NCBI GenBank assembly: GCA_903872155.1
Contig: CAIQJP010000087.1
Location: forward strand, 1 to 64,000
Direction of reading: 5' to 3'
Source of the DNA: an uncultured Actinomycetes bacterium
GTDB taxonomy: Bacteria; Actinomycetota; Acidimicrobiia; Acidimicrobiales; Ilumatobacteraceae
Length of the DNA stretch: 64,000 nt
Every line of letters begins with the position of its first letter. The stretch's first letter is position 1. Shown piece after piece: positions 43,374-52,427 of the stretch. The translations under genes were made by a program, and so were the position numbers. Under the pieces are notes generated by a model that did not search any database, was not told the DNA's origin, and saw only the letters and a list, made by a program, of their open reading frames with translations.

Positions 43374-45537
43374 CGAGCCTGTTGTCCTAGCGGTTACTGG
43401 CATGACGTGTGCTGCGTGTGCAGCGCGCATTGAAAAGAAACTCAACAAGATTGATGGTGTGAGTGCAACTGTCAATTACGCCACTTCAAAGGCAACAGTT
43501 TCAGGCGTTGGTACCGCAACCGAAGTTGCCACTTTTATCAAAACAATAGAAGACCTCGGTTACGGCGCGGTCGCTCCGAAAATCGAAGATGGTGAATCGA
43601 CGGCAGAGATTGCGACCGAGGCACATCTCATTGACATTCGCCTTCGACTCATTGTGAGCGCCTTTTGTGCTGTGCCCGTGATGTTGATGTCAATGATTCG
43701 ACCGTTGCAATTTGACGGTTGGCAGTGGGTTTCCCTGGTGCTTGCAATCCCGGTTGCTTTTTGGGGAGCTGCTCCGTTTCATCGATCGGCGTGGCGCAAC
43801 GCACGACATGGTGCGACAAGGATGGACACTTTGGTTTCGCTTGGCGTGATTGCGGCGATGTCATGGAGTTTGTGGGCGTTGATATTCGGTAATGCCGGAG
43901 CCATCGGCATGAAGATGAACATGAGTTTGTTTCCTCGTTCTACCTCAATGGGAGACATGGCCCACGATGAGATCTATCTTGAAGTGGCCACAACACTTGT
44001 TGCATTTTTGTTAGCTGGGCGATATTTCGAAATTCGTTCGCGCCGACGAGCAGGTGCGGCACTGCGATCTTTGCTGAATCTTGGTTCAAAAGAAGCAACA
44101 CTGTGGCGTGATGGTGTCGAAACACTCATTCCGATTGGTGCACTGGGAGTGGGCGAAATTTTTGTAGCGCGACCTGGCGAAACCATCGCCACCGACGGGA
44201 TAGTGATTGACGGCCAAAGCGCAGTTGATCGCAGCATGGTGACTGGCGAGAGTATCCCTATTGAAATTTCAGTAGGAGACGCGGTTACTGGTGGCACTCT
44301 TAATGCAAATGGTCGTCTACTTGTTCGTGCCACTCGCATCGGTCGCGACACGGTTCTGTCGCAGATGGCGCGACTCGTTGAAAAAGCGCAAGATGGCAAA
44401 GCACCAATCCAACGACTTGCCGATCGGGTCAGTGCAGTTTTTGTGCCAATTGTGATGAGTCTGTCGCTGGCCACTTTGGTGACATGGCTAGTAGTGACGG
44501 GTGATACGCAACGAGCGTTTCAGGCGGCAGTATCTGTATTAGTTATTGCGTGCCCTTGTGCATTGGGGCTCGCGACACCCGTTGCACTCTTGGTCGGAAC
44601 AAGTCGTGCAGCCCGTGAAGGCATCATCATTAAGGGTGCACATGTTCTTGAGGCGACACGCGGCATCGACACGATTGTGTTTGACAAGACTGGCACCCTG
44701 ACTACCGGGATGATGACCCTGCAACATGTTGACGAAATTGTGCCCGAGTATTTATCGGCCGTCATGGCGGTGGAGATGCAAAGCGAACATCCCATTGCGC
44801 GGGCAGTAGTGAATGGTTTACGTGATCGTGGCGTTGTCTCGACTGCGCTGGTTGAAGAGTTTGTCAATATTCCAGGCGTGGGAGTGTCTGCGTTAGTGAA
44901 CGGCCAGCTCATCATGATTGGTCGATCAACAACTCAGCATGATTCGGTTGTGACAGTTGTTGAAGCAATCGTTGACGGACGTGTAGTCGTTCGCTTTGAT
45001 GTGAGCGATCAAATCAAGCCAACTGCAGCAGCGATAGTTGCCGAATTACGTACGCTTGGCGTGCGGCCCATGATTGTGTCTGGCGATGCAACTGGTCCAG
45101 TGCACGCCGTAGCCAAACAAGTCGGTATTGATGTCAGCGAAACGCGAAGCGATGTATTGCCTGCTGACAAGTTGCGCATAGTCAACGAATTGCAAGCAAG
45201 CGGTGCGAGTGTGGCCATGGTTGGTGATGGAGTAAACGACGCAGCAGCTTTAGTCGCGGCTGATCTCGGAATTGCCATGGGTACTGGAACCGATGCGGCG
45301 ATGGAAGCCGGTGACTTAACAATCGTGAGTGGTGACTTGGCTGTTGTGCCAAAAGCACTTGCGTTAAGTCGGCGGACTCTCAGAATCATTCGGGCCAATT
45401 TGTTTTGGGCATTTGCTTACAACGTCGCTGCTTTACCGTTAGCCATTGCTGGGCTCATGAATCCAGTACTTGCGGGATTAGCAATGGCACTGTCGAGCGC
45501 CTTTGTCGTGGCGAACAGTTTGCGCCTACGTCGCTAA
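43363..45537 (+). CDS. copA: Copper-exporting P1B-type ATPase
   Basis: A ~724-residue Cu(I) pump. There is one N-terminal HMA domain (MTCAACAARIEKKL), eight membrane helices with a CPC motif (ACPCALGLATPVAL), phosphorylation site DKTGTLTTG, SEHPIARA (the HP motif) and GDGVNDAAAL. No ATG exists before the conserved domain: TTG at 43363 inside the end of copZ, with GCAGGA upstream, is the likely start. The protein probably removes excess copper, complementing copper use by the oxidase. It ends one base before the convergent mrp gene. Confidence 0.92.
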   Translation: MSVNEPVVLAVTGMTCAACAARIEKKLNKIDGVSATVNYATSKATVSGVGTATEVATFIKTIEDLGYGAVAPKIEDGESTAEIATEAHLIDIRLRLIVSAFCAVPVMLMSMIRPLQFDGWQWVSLVLAIPVAFWGAAPFHRSAWRNARHGATRMDTLVSLGVIAAMSWSLWALIFGNAGAIGMKMNMSLFPRSTSMGDMAHDEIYLEVATTLVAFLLAGRYFEIRSRRRAGAALRSLLNLGSKEATLWRDGVETLIPIGALGVGEIFVARPGETIATDGIVIDGQSAVDRSMVTGESIPIEISVGDAVTGGTLNANGRLLVRATRIGRDTVLSQMARLVEKAQDGKAPIQRLADRVSAVFVPIVMSLSLATLVTWLVVTGDTQRAFQAAVSVLVIACPCALGLATPVALLVGTSRAAREGIIIKGAHVLEATRGIDTIVFDKTGTLTTGMMTLQHVDEIVPEYLSAVMAVEMQSEHPIARAVVNGLRDRGVVSTALVEEFVNIPGVGVSALVNGQLIMIGRSTTQHDSVVTVVEAIVDGRVVVRFDVSDQIKPTAAAIVAELRTLGVRPMIVSGDATGPVHAVAKQVGIDVSETRSDVLPADKLRIVNELQASGASVAMVGDGVNDAAALVAADLGIAMGTGTDAAMEAGDLTIVSGDLAVVPKALALSRRTLRIIRANLFWAFAYNVAALPLAIAGLMNPVLAGLAMALSSAFVVANSLRLRR

Positions 45538-46725
45538 TTATTTATCGCGCGGGCGAAGTGACACTTCTGACTCGCTAAATGTGCGGGCTGAACAATCGGC
45601 CATCTGCACGGGCGGAACAGTTTCGGTGACGATCAACGTTGCAATCGCTCGGAACGCATCGGCTGCTGGTCCGACGCCGGCGAGTGAAACTGGTTCACCA
45701 ATATCTCCGCCTTCGGCCACTGACGACTCGATAGGCACCTGTCCTAAAAGCGGCGCACCAATTTCATCGGCAAGCGCTTGACCGCCGCCAGTTCCAAATA
45801 ATGGATACGAGGTTCCGTGGTCGCATACAAATGCGCTCATGTTTTCGATGACGCCGGCGATTCGTAAATACGACCGGCGGGCCATGTCTGCGGCACGGAT
45901 GGCAACTTTTTGCGCGCTCACGGCCGGTGTCGTGACGATGATCATGTCGGTACGAGGCAACATGCGCGACAGACCCATTTGCACGTCTCCTGTTCCGGGC
46001 GGCATGTCAATCAGCAAGTAGTCAAGTTCGCCCCAGGCAACATCGTTGAGGAATTGTTCGACGGCTTTGGTGAGCATGAGCCCACGCCACATCAGAGCAG
46101 TACTTTCGTTTTCGACTAGGAAGCCAGTCGAAACCACTTTGAGAAGACCCTTGCCCACGACGCGCTTATTGGGCTGAATCTTTGGTCGATCTGACACGGG
46201 ATCATGTTCGGCCTCAAGGCGCTGATCTAGACCAAGCATGCGGGGCACCGAGAAACCCCAAATGTCAGCATCAAGCACGCCGACCGTGAAACCTTTGGCG
46301 GCGATTGACGCAGCAAGGTTGACAGTGACCGAGCTCTTGCCCACGCCACCTTTGCCCGAAGCAATAGCCAAGATCCGTGTCGTTGCCGGAATCGCCGTGT
46401 CTTTGGCATTTTCTTTGGCGTTCCACCGAGCCTTAGCCATCGTGGCCGAGCGCTCTTCGGCGTTCATCTCGCCCCACTCAATCTTGACGTGCGAGACGCC
46501 TGGGTGAGTGGCGACCCGAGACTCAATATCTTTCTTGATTTGGCCCCGCAATGGGCACCCGCCGATGGTCAGTTTGACGGCTACAACGACCTCGCCACGA
46601 TCGGATACCTCGGCGCAATATGCCATACCGAGTTCAACAATGTCGCTGCCGAGTTCAGGGTCGATAACGGCCCGGAGCAGATTCGTGACCTCTTCAATGG
46701 AGGGAGGGACCCGCATGGTCGACAT
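45538..46725 (-). CDS. mrp: Mrp/NBP35-family iron-sulfur carrier ATPase
   Basis: A 395-residue protein with an N-terminal MIP18/DUF59 domain (about 1-95, PELGSDIVELGM) and a P-loop ATPase domain with SGKGGVGKSS at about 123-132 and DMPPGTGD later. It probably carries iron-sulfur clusters to target proteins. The CxxC of ApbC-type carriers is reduced to one Cys (SAFVCDHGT), as in other actinobacterial versions. The start at 46725 (MSTMRVPP) is preferred to a long upstream extension. It is divergent from the iron-sulfur insertion protein gene, a sensible functional pairing. Confidence 0.9.
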   Translation of the reverse strand: MSTMRVPPSIEEVTNLLRAVIDPELGSDIVELGMAYCAEVSDRGEVVVAVKLTIGGCPLRGQIKKDIESRVATHPGVSHVKIEWGEMNAEERSATMAKARWNAKENAKDTAIPATTRILAIASGKGGVGKSSVTVNLAASIAAKGFTVGVLDADIWGFSVPRMLGLDQRLEAEHDPVSDRPKIQPNKRVVGKGLLKVVSTGFLVENESTALMWRGLMLTKAVEQFLNDVAWGELDYLLIDMPPGTGDVQMGLSRMLPRTDMIIVTTPAVSAQKVAIRAADMARRSYLRIAGVIENMSAFVCDHGTSYPLFGTGGGQALADEIGAPLLGQVPIESSVAEGGDIGEPVSLAGVGPAADAFRAIATLIVTETVPPVQMADCSARTFSESEVSLRPRDK

Positions 46726-46834
46726 GGGTTCATGGTATCGGGATGACAAGTGCTGAGATCGCAGGTATTGTGTGACTACCGGTGAGTGACCATCGGTCGG
46801 GGAGACCCGCAGTACCCATTTCAGGAGAACCATC

Positions 46835-47158
46835 GTGATTACTCTTACCGACACCGCAGCAGTCAAGGTTAAGGAACTTCTTCAGGCCGAAGGTGCCGAT
46901 GACATGGCGTTGCGCGTTGCTGTTCGTCCCGGCGGATGCAGTGGCTTCTCATACGAAATGTTTTTCGACAGCGACATCGCTGAAGATGATCAACAGGCCA
47001 CTTATGGCGAATCAGTCAAAGTGGTTGTTGACCCAGCATCAGCTCAGTTGTTGCTCGGCGCGACTCTTGATTACAAAGATGGTTTGAACCAAGCTGGTTT
47101 CAACATCATCAACCCCAACGCAACCCGCTCATGCGGTTGCGGCCAGTCATTTAGCTGA
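46835..47158 (+). CDS. A-type iron-sulfur cluster carrier (IscA/ErpA/HesB family)
   Basis: A 107-residue HesB-like carrier with the three conserved cysteines: Cys35 in GGCSGFSYEM, and Cys100/Cys102 in SCGCGQSF at the C terminus. GTG at 46835 follows a CAGGAG ribosome binding site at normal distance. It is divergent from mrp across ~110 bases with no further gene; together they suggest cluster delivery. It converges with the lipoprotein gene ten bases downstream. Confidence 0.94.
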   Translation: MITLTDTAAVKVKELLQAEGADDMALRVAVRPGGCSGFSYEMFFDSDIAEDDQQATYGESVKVVVDPASAQLLLGATLDYKDGLNQAGFNIINPNATRSCGCGQSFS

Positions 47159-47168
47159 TTCGCGAACA

Positions 47169-48050
47169 TTACGCGAGCACTTGACGAACTTCGTCTGGGT
47201 GCCAAACCCCTTCGAAGCGATGGGTAATTACGCCTGAATTGTCGGTGATCCAAATCACTGGTTCAAAAGTTAGGTTGAGCGCGTCAATCGTGGGCGTCGT
47301 TGTTGTCGCGGTTTCATCGGTGTACACATCAGCGTGAACAAAAATGACGTCACTGAAATCTTTTGCGAGAGCTACTAGGCCATCAAGAACTGGCGCGCAT
47401 ACTCCGGTCTGGCAATGTGCTGGAGTGCCAACGATGAAAACAACTCGCTTGCCAGTGGCCAATGCATCTGCGAGTGTGACTTCGTGAAACGGACACGGAT
47501 CTGGAACGCGTGTGCAATATGGTTCGACACCGCGGTGGTCGCTGACGGTAGGAGTGTCAAGTTCAGGTAACGAATCTCCAGCATGGACTACCTCGAGATT
47601 TTTAGGATCACGAATTTGGAAAGCTGCGCCATCTGCCGGTCCGCCTTCAACAATGAGCGAGTACATCGCGATGTCTTGAACTTCGGTAATGAAAACCCAA
47701 AATGGGGCCGTACCTTCGCCCAGCCACAGACGTTCGGCAACAAGGCCTTCTTCAACAACCGTGTTGTCGAGATAATTCAAAACTTTGGCGTTGAGAGTTG
47801 CTGGACCTTTCATTAATAATCCGGCGTTGTCGGCGAGCGAAACGGGAAGGCGCACGCTGCCTGGGCCAAGTTGATCGGGAACCCAACGTTGCACGATCGC
47901 CATGTCTTTTGAAATTGGACCATCAAGAGGATTGCCAGATGCCGAACCACCACATGCGCTGACAAGACGAGAAAGTCCGATTGCTGAAACACCGACGGTG
48001 CCAACCTTGAGCAAGTTGCGGCGATTGCCAGTCCAAACATTTAAAGCCAT
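47169..48050 (-). CDS. Exported lipoprotein with thioredoxin-like domain
   Basis: A 293-residue protein. The N terminus NRRNLLKVGT resembles a Tat signal and is followed by a lipobox SAC with Cys33. The C-terminal 110 residues have a thioredoxin-like fold: RVVFIVGTPAHCQTGVCAPVLDGL with a CxxxxC pair (instead of CxxC), then VIFVHADVYTDE and FEPVIWITDNSG. The middle resembles a beta-rich binding domain. A redox or metal-chaperone role outside the cell is possible. It is divergent from the fusion at 48111. Confidence 0.8.
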   Translation of the reverse strand: MALNVWTGNRRNLLKVGTVGVSAIGLSRLVSACGGSASGNPLDGPISKDMAIVQRWVPDQLGPGSVRLPVSLADNAGLLMKGPATLNAKVLNYLDNTVVEEGLVAERLWLGEGTAPFWVFITEVQDIAMYSLIVEGGPADGAAFQIRDPKNLEVVHAGDSLPELDTPTVSDHRGVEPYCTRVPDPCPFHEVTLADALATGKRVVFIVGTPAHCQTGVCAPVLDGLVALAKDFSDVIFVHADVYTDETATTTTPTIDALNLTFEPVIWITDNSGVITHRFEGVWHPDEVRQVLA

Positions 48051-48110
48051 GGTTAGACCGTACTTGTTGCAATGTTGGTGATGGACATCAAGTAAATGTG
48101 ACAATGGAGT

Positions 48111-49643
48111 ATGGCCAAAGTTTCCTTCACGCTCAACGGGACTACGGTTTCGGTTGATTCGCAAGGAACCTTGTTAACCGCATTACGCGATCATCTGCGA
48201 ATTCCCTCAGTAAAAGATGGTTGCGCTCCTCAAGGCCAGTGTGGGTGCTGCACGGTGTGGGTTGATGGCGACCCACGAGTTTCGTGTGTAACGCCAGTTC
48301 AGCGAGTTGATGGACGCGTCGTCACGACAGTCGAAGGTCTAGACGCCGAGGTGCGTGAGGCGTGGGGCGAAGCGATGTGTGCCACTGGTGGAAGTCAATG
48401 CGGCTTTTGCACGCCCGGAATCATTATGCGTTTAGAGGCTGGCAAAGATCTATTGGCGCATATGTGTCGCTGCACCGGTTGGCAAACAATCAACGAGGCA
48501 GTACAAGTCCGCCGTGGCGAAGTCGTGTTACCACATTCTGAGACACGTGATCTTGTGTCTGCACAACAACGAGCCGCAATTGAAGGACGCGCGACACAAG
48601 ACGTGGGTCCACATGTGGCACTAGGTGCGGGTGGGTTTGCGGACGACATTGCACCGGCTAACTCACTCGTCGCCGTTCCATCTATTGCGGGTGAATGGCT
48701 TGTTGGTGAAACAACGGCTGATGCGCGTCGTGCTGCGGCAACTGTGCAAGGTCGAAAATCAAGTGTCGGGCTGACGTACCCCATTAACTTACCTGTGGGC
48801 GCTTCGTCTTTGTTCGCACACACTTTGCAAACAACATGGGTTGAGCCGGCTTATCTTGAGCCCGACGCAGTGTGGTGTGAACCACTTGGTGAACCAGTGG
48901 GACCTTTGTTGAATGGCGGCGCCTTTGGAGGTAAGTCCATGACAAGTGTGCTCGCGCTTGAACTTCAAGAAGTAGCCCAACATTTAGCGAATGAACATCA
49001 ATGTCCGGTGCGAGTCGTGTTGTCGCGAGAAGATGTCGTACGTCGATCACCCAAGCGCCCACCAATGGCATTGGCTGTTCGTCCAGATGGAACCGGTGAA
49101 GTTTGGGTCGCACGCACGTCGGGCCTTGCAGACATCATCGGTCGTTACGCACCTGATTGGCAAGTGTATGAAGTTGATGTTGATGGACCAGCGACATCCG
49201 TTGATGTTCGTGCTGCGGGTTGGGCCGAAATCGCGGTGATGAAATCTTCAGTGAGCCTCGAAACTGAGTGGGGTGATTATGTGGTTTCGCCCGAAGGAGC
49301 ACAGGCCTGGGCACATGTTGACGATTCTGGGATTCATGTACGCGTGAAGTGTGGACAAGTTCTCGATGCAGTCGTGCTTCGCTCTTATTGCATTGGAGCC
49401 GCGCATATGGGTCTCGGTTGGGTGCGCAGTGAGGGTATTGCCGTCAACGAGAGTGGGGAACCTGTTGATTTAACGATTCGTTCGTTTGGTGTGATTCGTG
49501 CAGTAGATACTCCACTCATTGACATTGAAATTGTTGAGGGCGATGGTCCATCAATCAATGGAAGTGATGCGGTGTTTGCTGCGGTCGCTGCTGCTGCATG
49601 GCGTGCCGCTGAATTTCCGTCAACGTGGCCGTGTCAGCGTTAA
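48111..49643 (+). CDS. Miniature fusion: two-[2Fe-2S] subunit joined to a shortened xanthine-dehydrogenase-like domain
   Basis: A 510-residue protein. The plant-type [2Fe-2S] site is Cys38, Cys44, Cys47 and Cys59 (CAPQGQCGCC), and the second helical cluster site is Cys97, Cys100, Cys119 and Cys121. The spacer between the second pairs is only 18 residues, shorter than the ~31 usual in CoxS/XdhC. The remaining ~370 residues contain molybdopterin-family pieces (GGAFGGKSM near 270, CPVRVVLSREDV) but are less than half the normal ~750 residues. A complete Moco site is not visible. Activity and partner are unknown. No coxM-like FAD gene is nearby. Confidence 0.8.
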   Translation: MAKVSFTLNGTTVSVDSQGTLLTALRDHLRIPSVKDGCAPQGQCGCCTVWVDGDPRVSCVTPVQRVDGRVVTTVEGLDAEVREAWGEAMCATGGSQCGFCTPGIIMRLEAGKDLLAHMCRCTGWQTINEAVQVRRGEVVLPHSETRDLVSAQQRAAIEGRATQDVGPHVALGAGGFADDIAPANSLVAVPSIAGEWLVGETTADARRAAATVQGRKSSVGLTYPINLPVGASSLFAHTLQTTWVEPAYLEPDAVWCEPLGEPVGPLLNGGAFGGKSMTSVLALELQEVAQHLANEHQCPVRVVLSREDVVRRSPKRPPMALAVRPDGTGEVWVARTSGLADIIGRYAPDWQVYEVDVDGPATSVDVRAAGWAEIAVMKSSVSLETEWGDYVVSPEGAQAWAHVDDSGIHVRVKCGQVLDAVVLRSYCIGAAHMGLGWVRSEGIAVNESGEPVDLTIRSFGVIRAVDTPLIDIEIVEGDGPSINGSDAVFAAVAAAAWRAAEFPSTWPCQR

Positions 49644-49644
49644 C

Positions 49645-50241
49645 TTAACCCCAAAACTTGGTGGCTGCGAAGAAGAGACTGTTGATCGCAAAAATTGCCG
49701 AGATCATGACCATGTAATTCTTGCGAAACATCTGGTGCATCTCGGTTCGAAGTTCAGCGACCTCAAGTCGCACGTCGGCGATGTCGCCTTTGAGTTCGGT
49801 TCGTACTGATGCAAGGCCGCCATTGAGGTCGGCGATGTCGCCTTTGAGTTCGGCACGGAGGTCGGCGATGTCGCCTTTGAGTTCGGTTCGTAATGATGCA
49901 AGGCCGCCATTGAGTGCAGCGATGTCGCCTTTGAGTTCGGAGCGTAAGTCGGCGATGTCACCTTTGAGTTCGCCTCTCAGTGATGTGATCTCGCCGCGTA
50001 GTGATGCAATGTCGCCTTTGAGTTCTGTGCGCACTCCTCTTATTTCAGTTCTCAGGTCATTATGAACCTCATTGAACTGAATCTTCAGGAGCGCACTATG
50101 AAGCTCGAGGTCGGTTTTTGTCGCGACATCTTCCCAAATGCTGGTTGGTAGAAGTGTCATGAGGGTGTCGGCCTCCTTTCGGCCAAATTTTTCGGTCGCA
50201 GCTAAATACAAGTCTTGTCGTTTGCTCTCGTCGATTGCCAT
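49645..50241 (-). CDS. Coiled-coil protein with C-terminal membrane anchor
   Basis: A 198-residue protein. The N-terminal 45 residues (RQDLYLAATEKFGRKEADTLMTLLP) are a conserved head. Residues ~60-165 form a long coil made of 11-residue repeats such as ELKGDIADLRS repeated with variants. A C-terminal membrane helix (about 172-192) anchors it. It resembles DUF1640/CCDC90-type coils in layout. The start at 50241 (MAIDESKRQDL) is chosen over a long upstream extension. Function unknown. Confidence 0.75.
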   Translation of the reverse strand: MAIDESKRQDLYLAATEKFGRKEADTLMTLLPTSIWEDVATKTDLELHSALLKIQFNEVHNDLRTEIRGVRTELKGDIASLRGEITSLRGELKGDIADLRSELKGDIAALNGGLASLRTELKGDIADLRAELKGDIADLNGGLASVRTELKGDIADVRLEVAELRTEMHQMFRKNYMVMISAIFAINSLFFAATKFWG

Positions 50242-50337
50242 TCTGATGCCTTTCAATTCTTCAGTCAACGAATTGTGGGAACAAGAACCCAAATGGCGGT
50301 GAGTCAACTGGCGATTTTGACAACTAACATTCGTGAC

Positions 50338-50817
50338 ATGGCAAAGACCTCTACACCCAAACCCCTCGGTCCGTATACCCCTGTCGTTCGCGCTGGCGAC
50401 TGGGTCATTGTGTCGGGTCAACTCGGCATCAAAGATGGCGTTTTGGTTCCCGGCGGAGTTGCTGGTCAAACCACACAGGCCGTAAAGAATCTCAAGGAGC
50501 GTTTGAAGGAAGCCGGTGTCAGCATTCACGACATCGCCAAGACCTTGTGTTTCTTGACCGACATGGACACCTTTGCCACGTTCAACGAGGCCTACGTCGC
50601 CGGCTTTGATGGCGCCCGTCCGGCCCGCTCGACCATCGGCGTTGCTGCACTTCCATTTGGTGGAGCGGTTGAAATCGAAGCCTGGGCTTATAAGCCGCTC
50701 GCTCCGGCCAAGAAAGTTGTGGCCAAGAAGGCGCCAGCCAAAAAGGCACCAGCCAAGAAGACAGTGGCTAAAAAAGTCACGGCAAAGAAGTCGGCGCCGC
50801 GCCGCGCCAAGAAGTAG
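50338..50817 (+). CDS. RidA-family protein with histone H1-like Lys/Ala tail
   Basis: Residues 1-118 form the RidA/YjgF fold, which in related proteins hydrolyses reactive enamines and imines; catalytic Arg97 (PARSTIGV) and the VSGQLG and FLTDMDTFATFN segments are present. The last ~38 residues are PAKK/AKK repeats (residues 123-159), typical of histone H1-like or HU tails in actinobacteria. A nucleic acid or DNA-binding function for the tail is inferred; this pairing with RidA is unusual to me. ATG at 50338 is favoured by the fold. Confidence 0.9.
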   Translation: MAKTSTPKPLGPYTPVVRAGDWVIVSGQLGIKDGVLVPGGVAGQTTQAVKNLKERLKEAGVSIHDIAKTLCFLTDMDTFATFNEAYVAGFDGARPARSTIGVAALPFGGAVEIEAWAYKPLAPAKKVVAKKAPAKKAPAKKTVAKKVTAKKSAPRRAKK

Positions 50818-50826
50818 GTTTTGACC

Positions 50827-50982
50827 ATGCCTGGTGCAGTGATTCTCATGCTCGTCCTCCTCGGATTTCCCGTCATCTTCGGTTTGTCAATGGCGGGTGT
50901 CGCAGCGTTGTTTGGTCATGTGCTGTGGAAAGATGGCGAAATTCGTAACGAGGGCAGCGAGCTGCTCGATCTCAACACCTGA
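50827..50982 (+). CDS. Small membrane protein (51 residues)
   Basis: An intact frame of 51 codons plus stop starts nine bases after the ridA stop. The product begins MPGAVILMLVLLGFPVIFG, has one or two short hydrophobic segments and ends in a charged tail, WKDGEIRNEGSELLDLNT. Tight spacing and protein-like composition suggest a real gene; no family is recognised. Confidence 0.55.
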   Translation: MPGAVILMLVLLGFPVIFGLSMAGVAALFGHVLWKDGEIRNEGSELLDLNT

Positions 50983-51020
50983 CTCTGTTGACCACGTCAG
51001 TTGTCGGCACAGGCTGACTC

Positions 51021-52427
51021 ATGGTTGGGATGCACACACCCGACGCCGAAATGGCTCGTCTTGCCAGCAAAGCGCTTTTGTATTCGATTGATCGCATTCG
51101 TATCGACCCACCTCCGTTAGGTGCTCCGCGCCCCTACGAAGAATTGCTTGAAGCAGTTGGGCAAACAATCACCAAAGACGGAATTACTGGTGCTGAAGCA
51201 TTACGACTTTTCACCGAGGTCCTCGCTCCGTCGTCAATTTCGGTGGACCATCCGAAATTCTTGTCGTTTGTTCCGGGTGCGCCGACCGAAGCTTCAATCA
51301 TTTTCGACATGGTTGTTTCAGCCGCGAGTATCTATGCGGGTTCATGGCTCGAAGGTGCGGGCGCTGTCTTCGCAGAAAATCAAGCCTTACGATGGATCGC
51401 CGATCTCGCTGACTTCCCCGCGTCTGCTGGTGGAGTTTTTGTCAGCGGTGGTACGGCTGGGAACATGTCAGCTTTGCTTGCTGGTCGCCACTGGTGGCGT
51501 TCGCGCAATGAAGGTCGCCATGATCACACGCGTGGACTCATCATGGCTTCCAAAGGTGCACATTCGTCAGTTGCTCAAGCGGCGCGCGCGATGGATGCCG
51601 ATGTGTTGTTGGTGTCGGCCGATGAGCGTGGTCGTTTAGTTGGTTCAGCACTTCGCGAAACTGTTGATGCAATGTCACAAGCCGATCGTGATCGCCTATT
51701 TGCCATCGTTGCAACGTGTGGAACAACCAACCTCGGCGTCATTGATGAGTTGTCAGTCGTCGCTGACGTGGCTCACGAACTCAATGTGTGGTTTCACGTT
51801 GATGGTGCTTACGGTGCTGCTGGTTTGTGTGCCCCAAGTGTGCGACATAAATACATCGGTATTGAACGGGCCGACAGTTTTATTGTTGATCCTCACAAAT
51901 GGTTGTTTGGTCCATATGACAGTTGTGCATTGATTTACCGCAATGTTCACGACGGACCACGTGCGCACACTCAACATGCTGAGTATTTAGATGTACTGCA
52001 CAGTGAAGTTGATGAAAGCCAGCCATGGTTAGAAATGAATCCGGCCGATATGGCTCACCATCTCAGCCGCCGGGCAAGGGGACTGCCGCTGTGGTTTAGT
52101 TTGGCGACGCATGGAACTGATGCATATGCCGATGCTGTTGAACGCACTCTCAAGGTGACGAAACAAGGTGCCGAAGAAATTCGTTCACGCCCGTACCTTG
52201 AATTATTGCTTGAACCTGATTTGAGTATTTTGGTTTTCCGCCGTCTTGGTTGGACTCCCGAGGATTATCAACGTTGGAGTGACCAGCAGTTGTACTCTGG
52301 TGAATCGTTCATCGTCCCGAGTTCGTGGAATGGTGAAACTGTTTTGCGTTTTTGCATTGTGAATCCACGGACGCGACGACAGCATCTCATCGAAATTCTT
52401 GATTCATTGGCCCCGGAGGAATCGTGA
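51021..52427 (+). CDS. PLP-dependent group II amino acid decarboxylase
   Basis: A 468-residue decarboxylase of the aromatic-L-amino-acid/glutamate class. FVSGGTAGNMSALLAGR (about 142-158) is the phosphate-binding region, HVDGAYGAAG supplies the Asp to the ring nitrogen, and DPHKWLFGPYD holds the Schiff-base Lys. The substrate cannot be told. It overlaps the next gene by four bases (GTGA). Confidence 0.92.
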   Translation: MVGMHTPDAEMARLASKALLYSIDRIRIDPPPLGAPRPYEELLEAVGQTITKDGITGAEALRLFTEVLAPSSISVDHPKFLSFVPGAPTEASIIFDMVVSAASIYAGSWLEGAGAVFAENQALRWIADLADFPASAGGVFVSGGTAGNMSALLAGRHWWRSRNEGRHDHTRGLIMASKGAHSSVAQAARAMDADVLLVSADERGRLVGSALRETVDAMSQADRDRLFAIVATCGTTNLGVIDELSVVADVAHELNVWFHVDGAYGAAGLCAPSVRHKYIGIERADSFIVDPHKWLFGPYDSCALIYRNVHDGPRAHTQHAEYLDVLHSEVDESQPWLEMNPADMAHHLSRRARGLPLWFSLATHGTDAYADAVERTLKVTKQGAEEIRSRPYLELLLEPDLSILVFRRLGWTPEDYQRWSDQQLYSGESFIVPSSWNGETVLRFCIVNPRTRRQHLIEILDSLAPEES

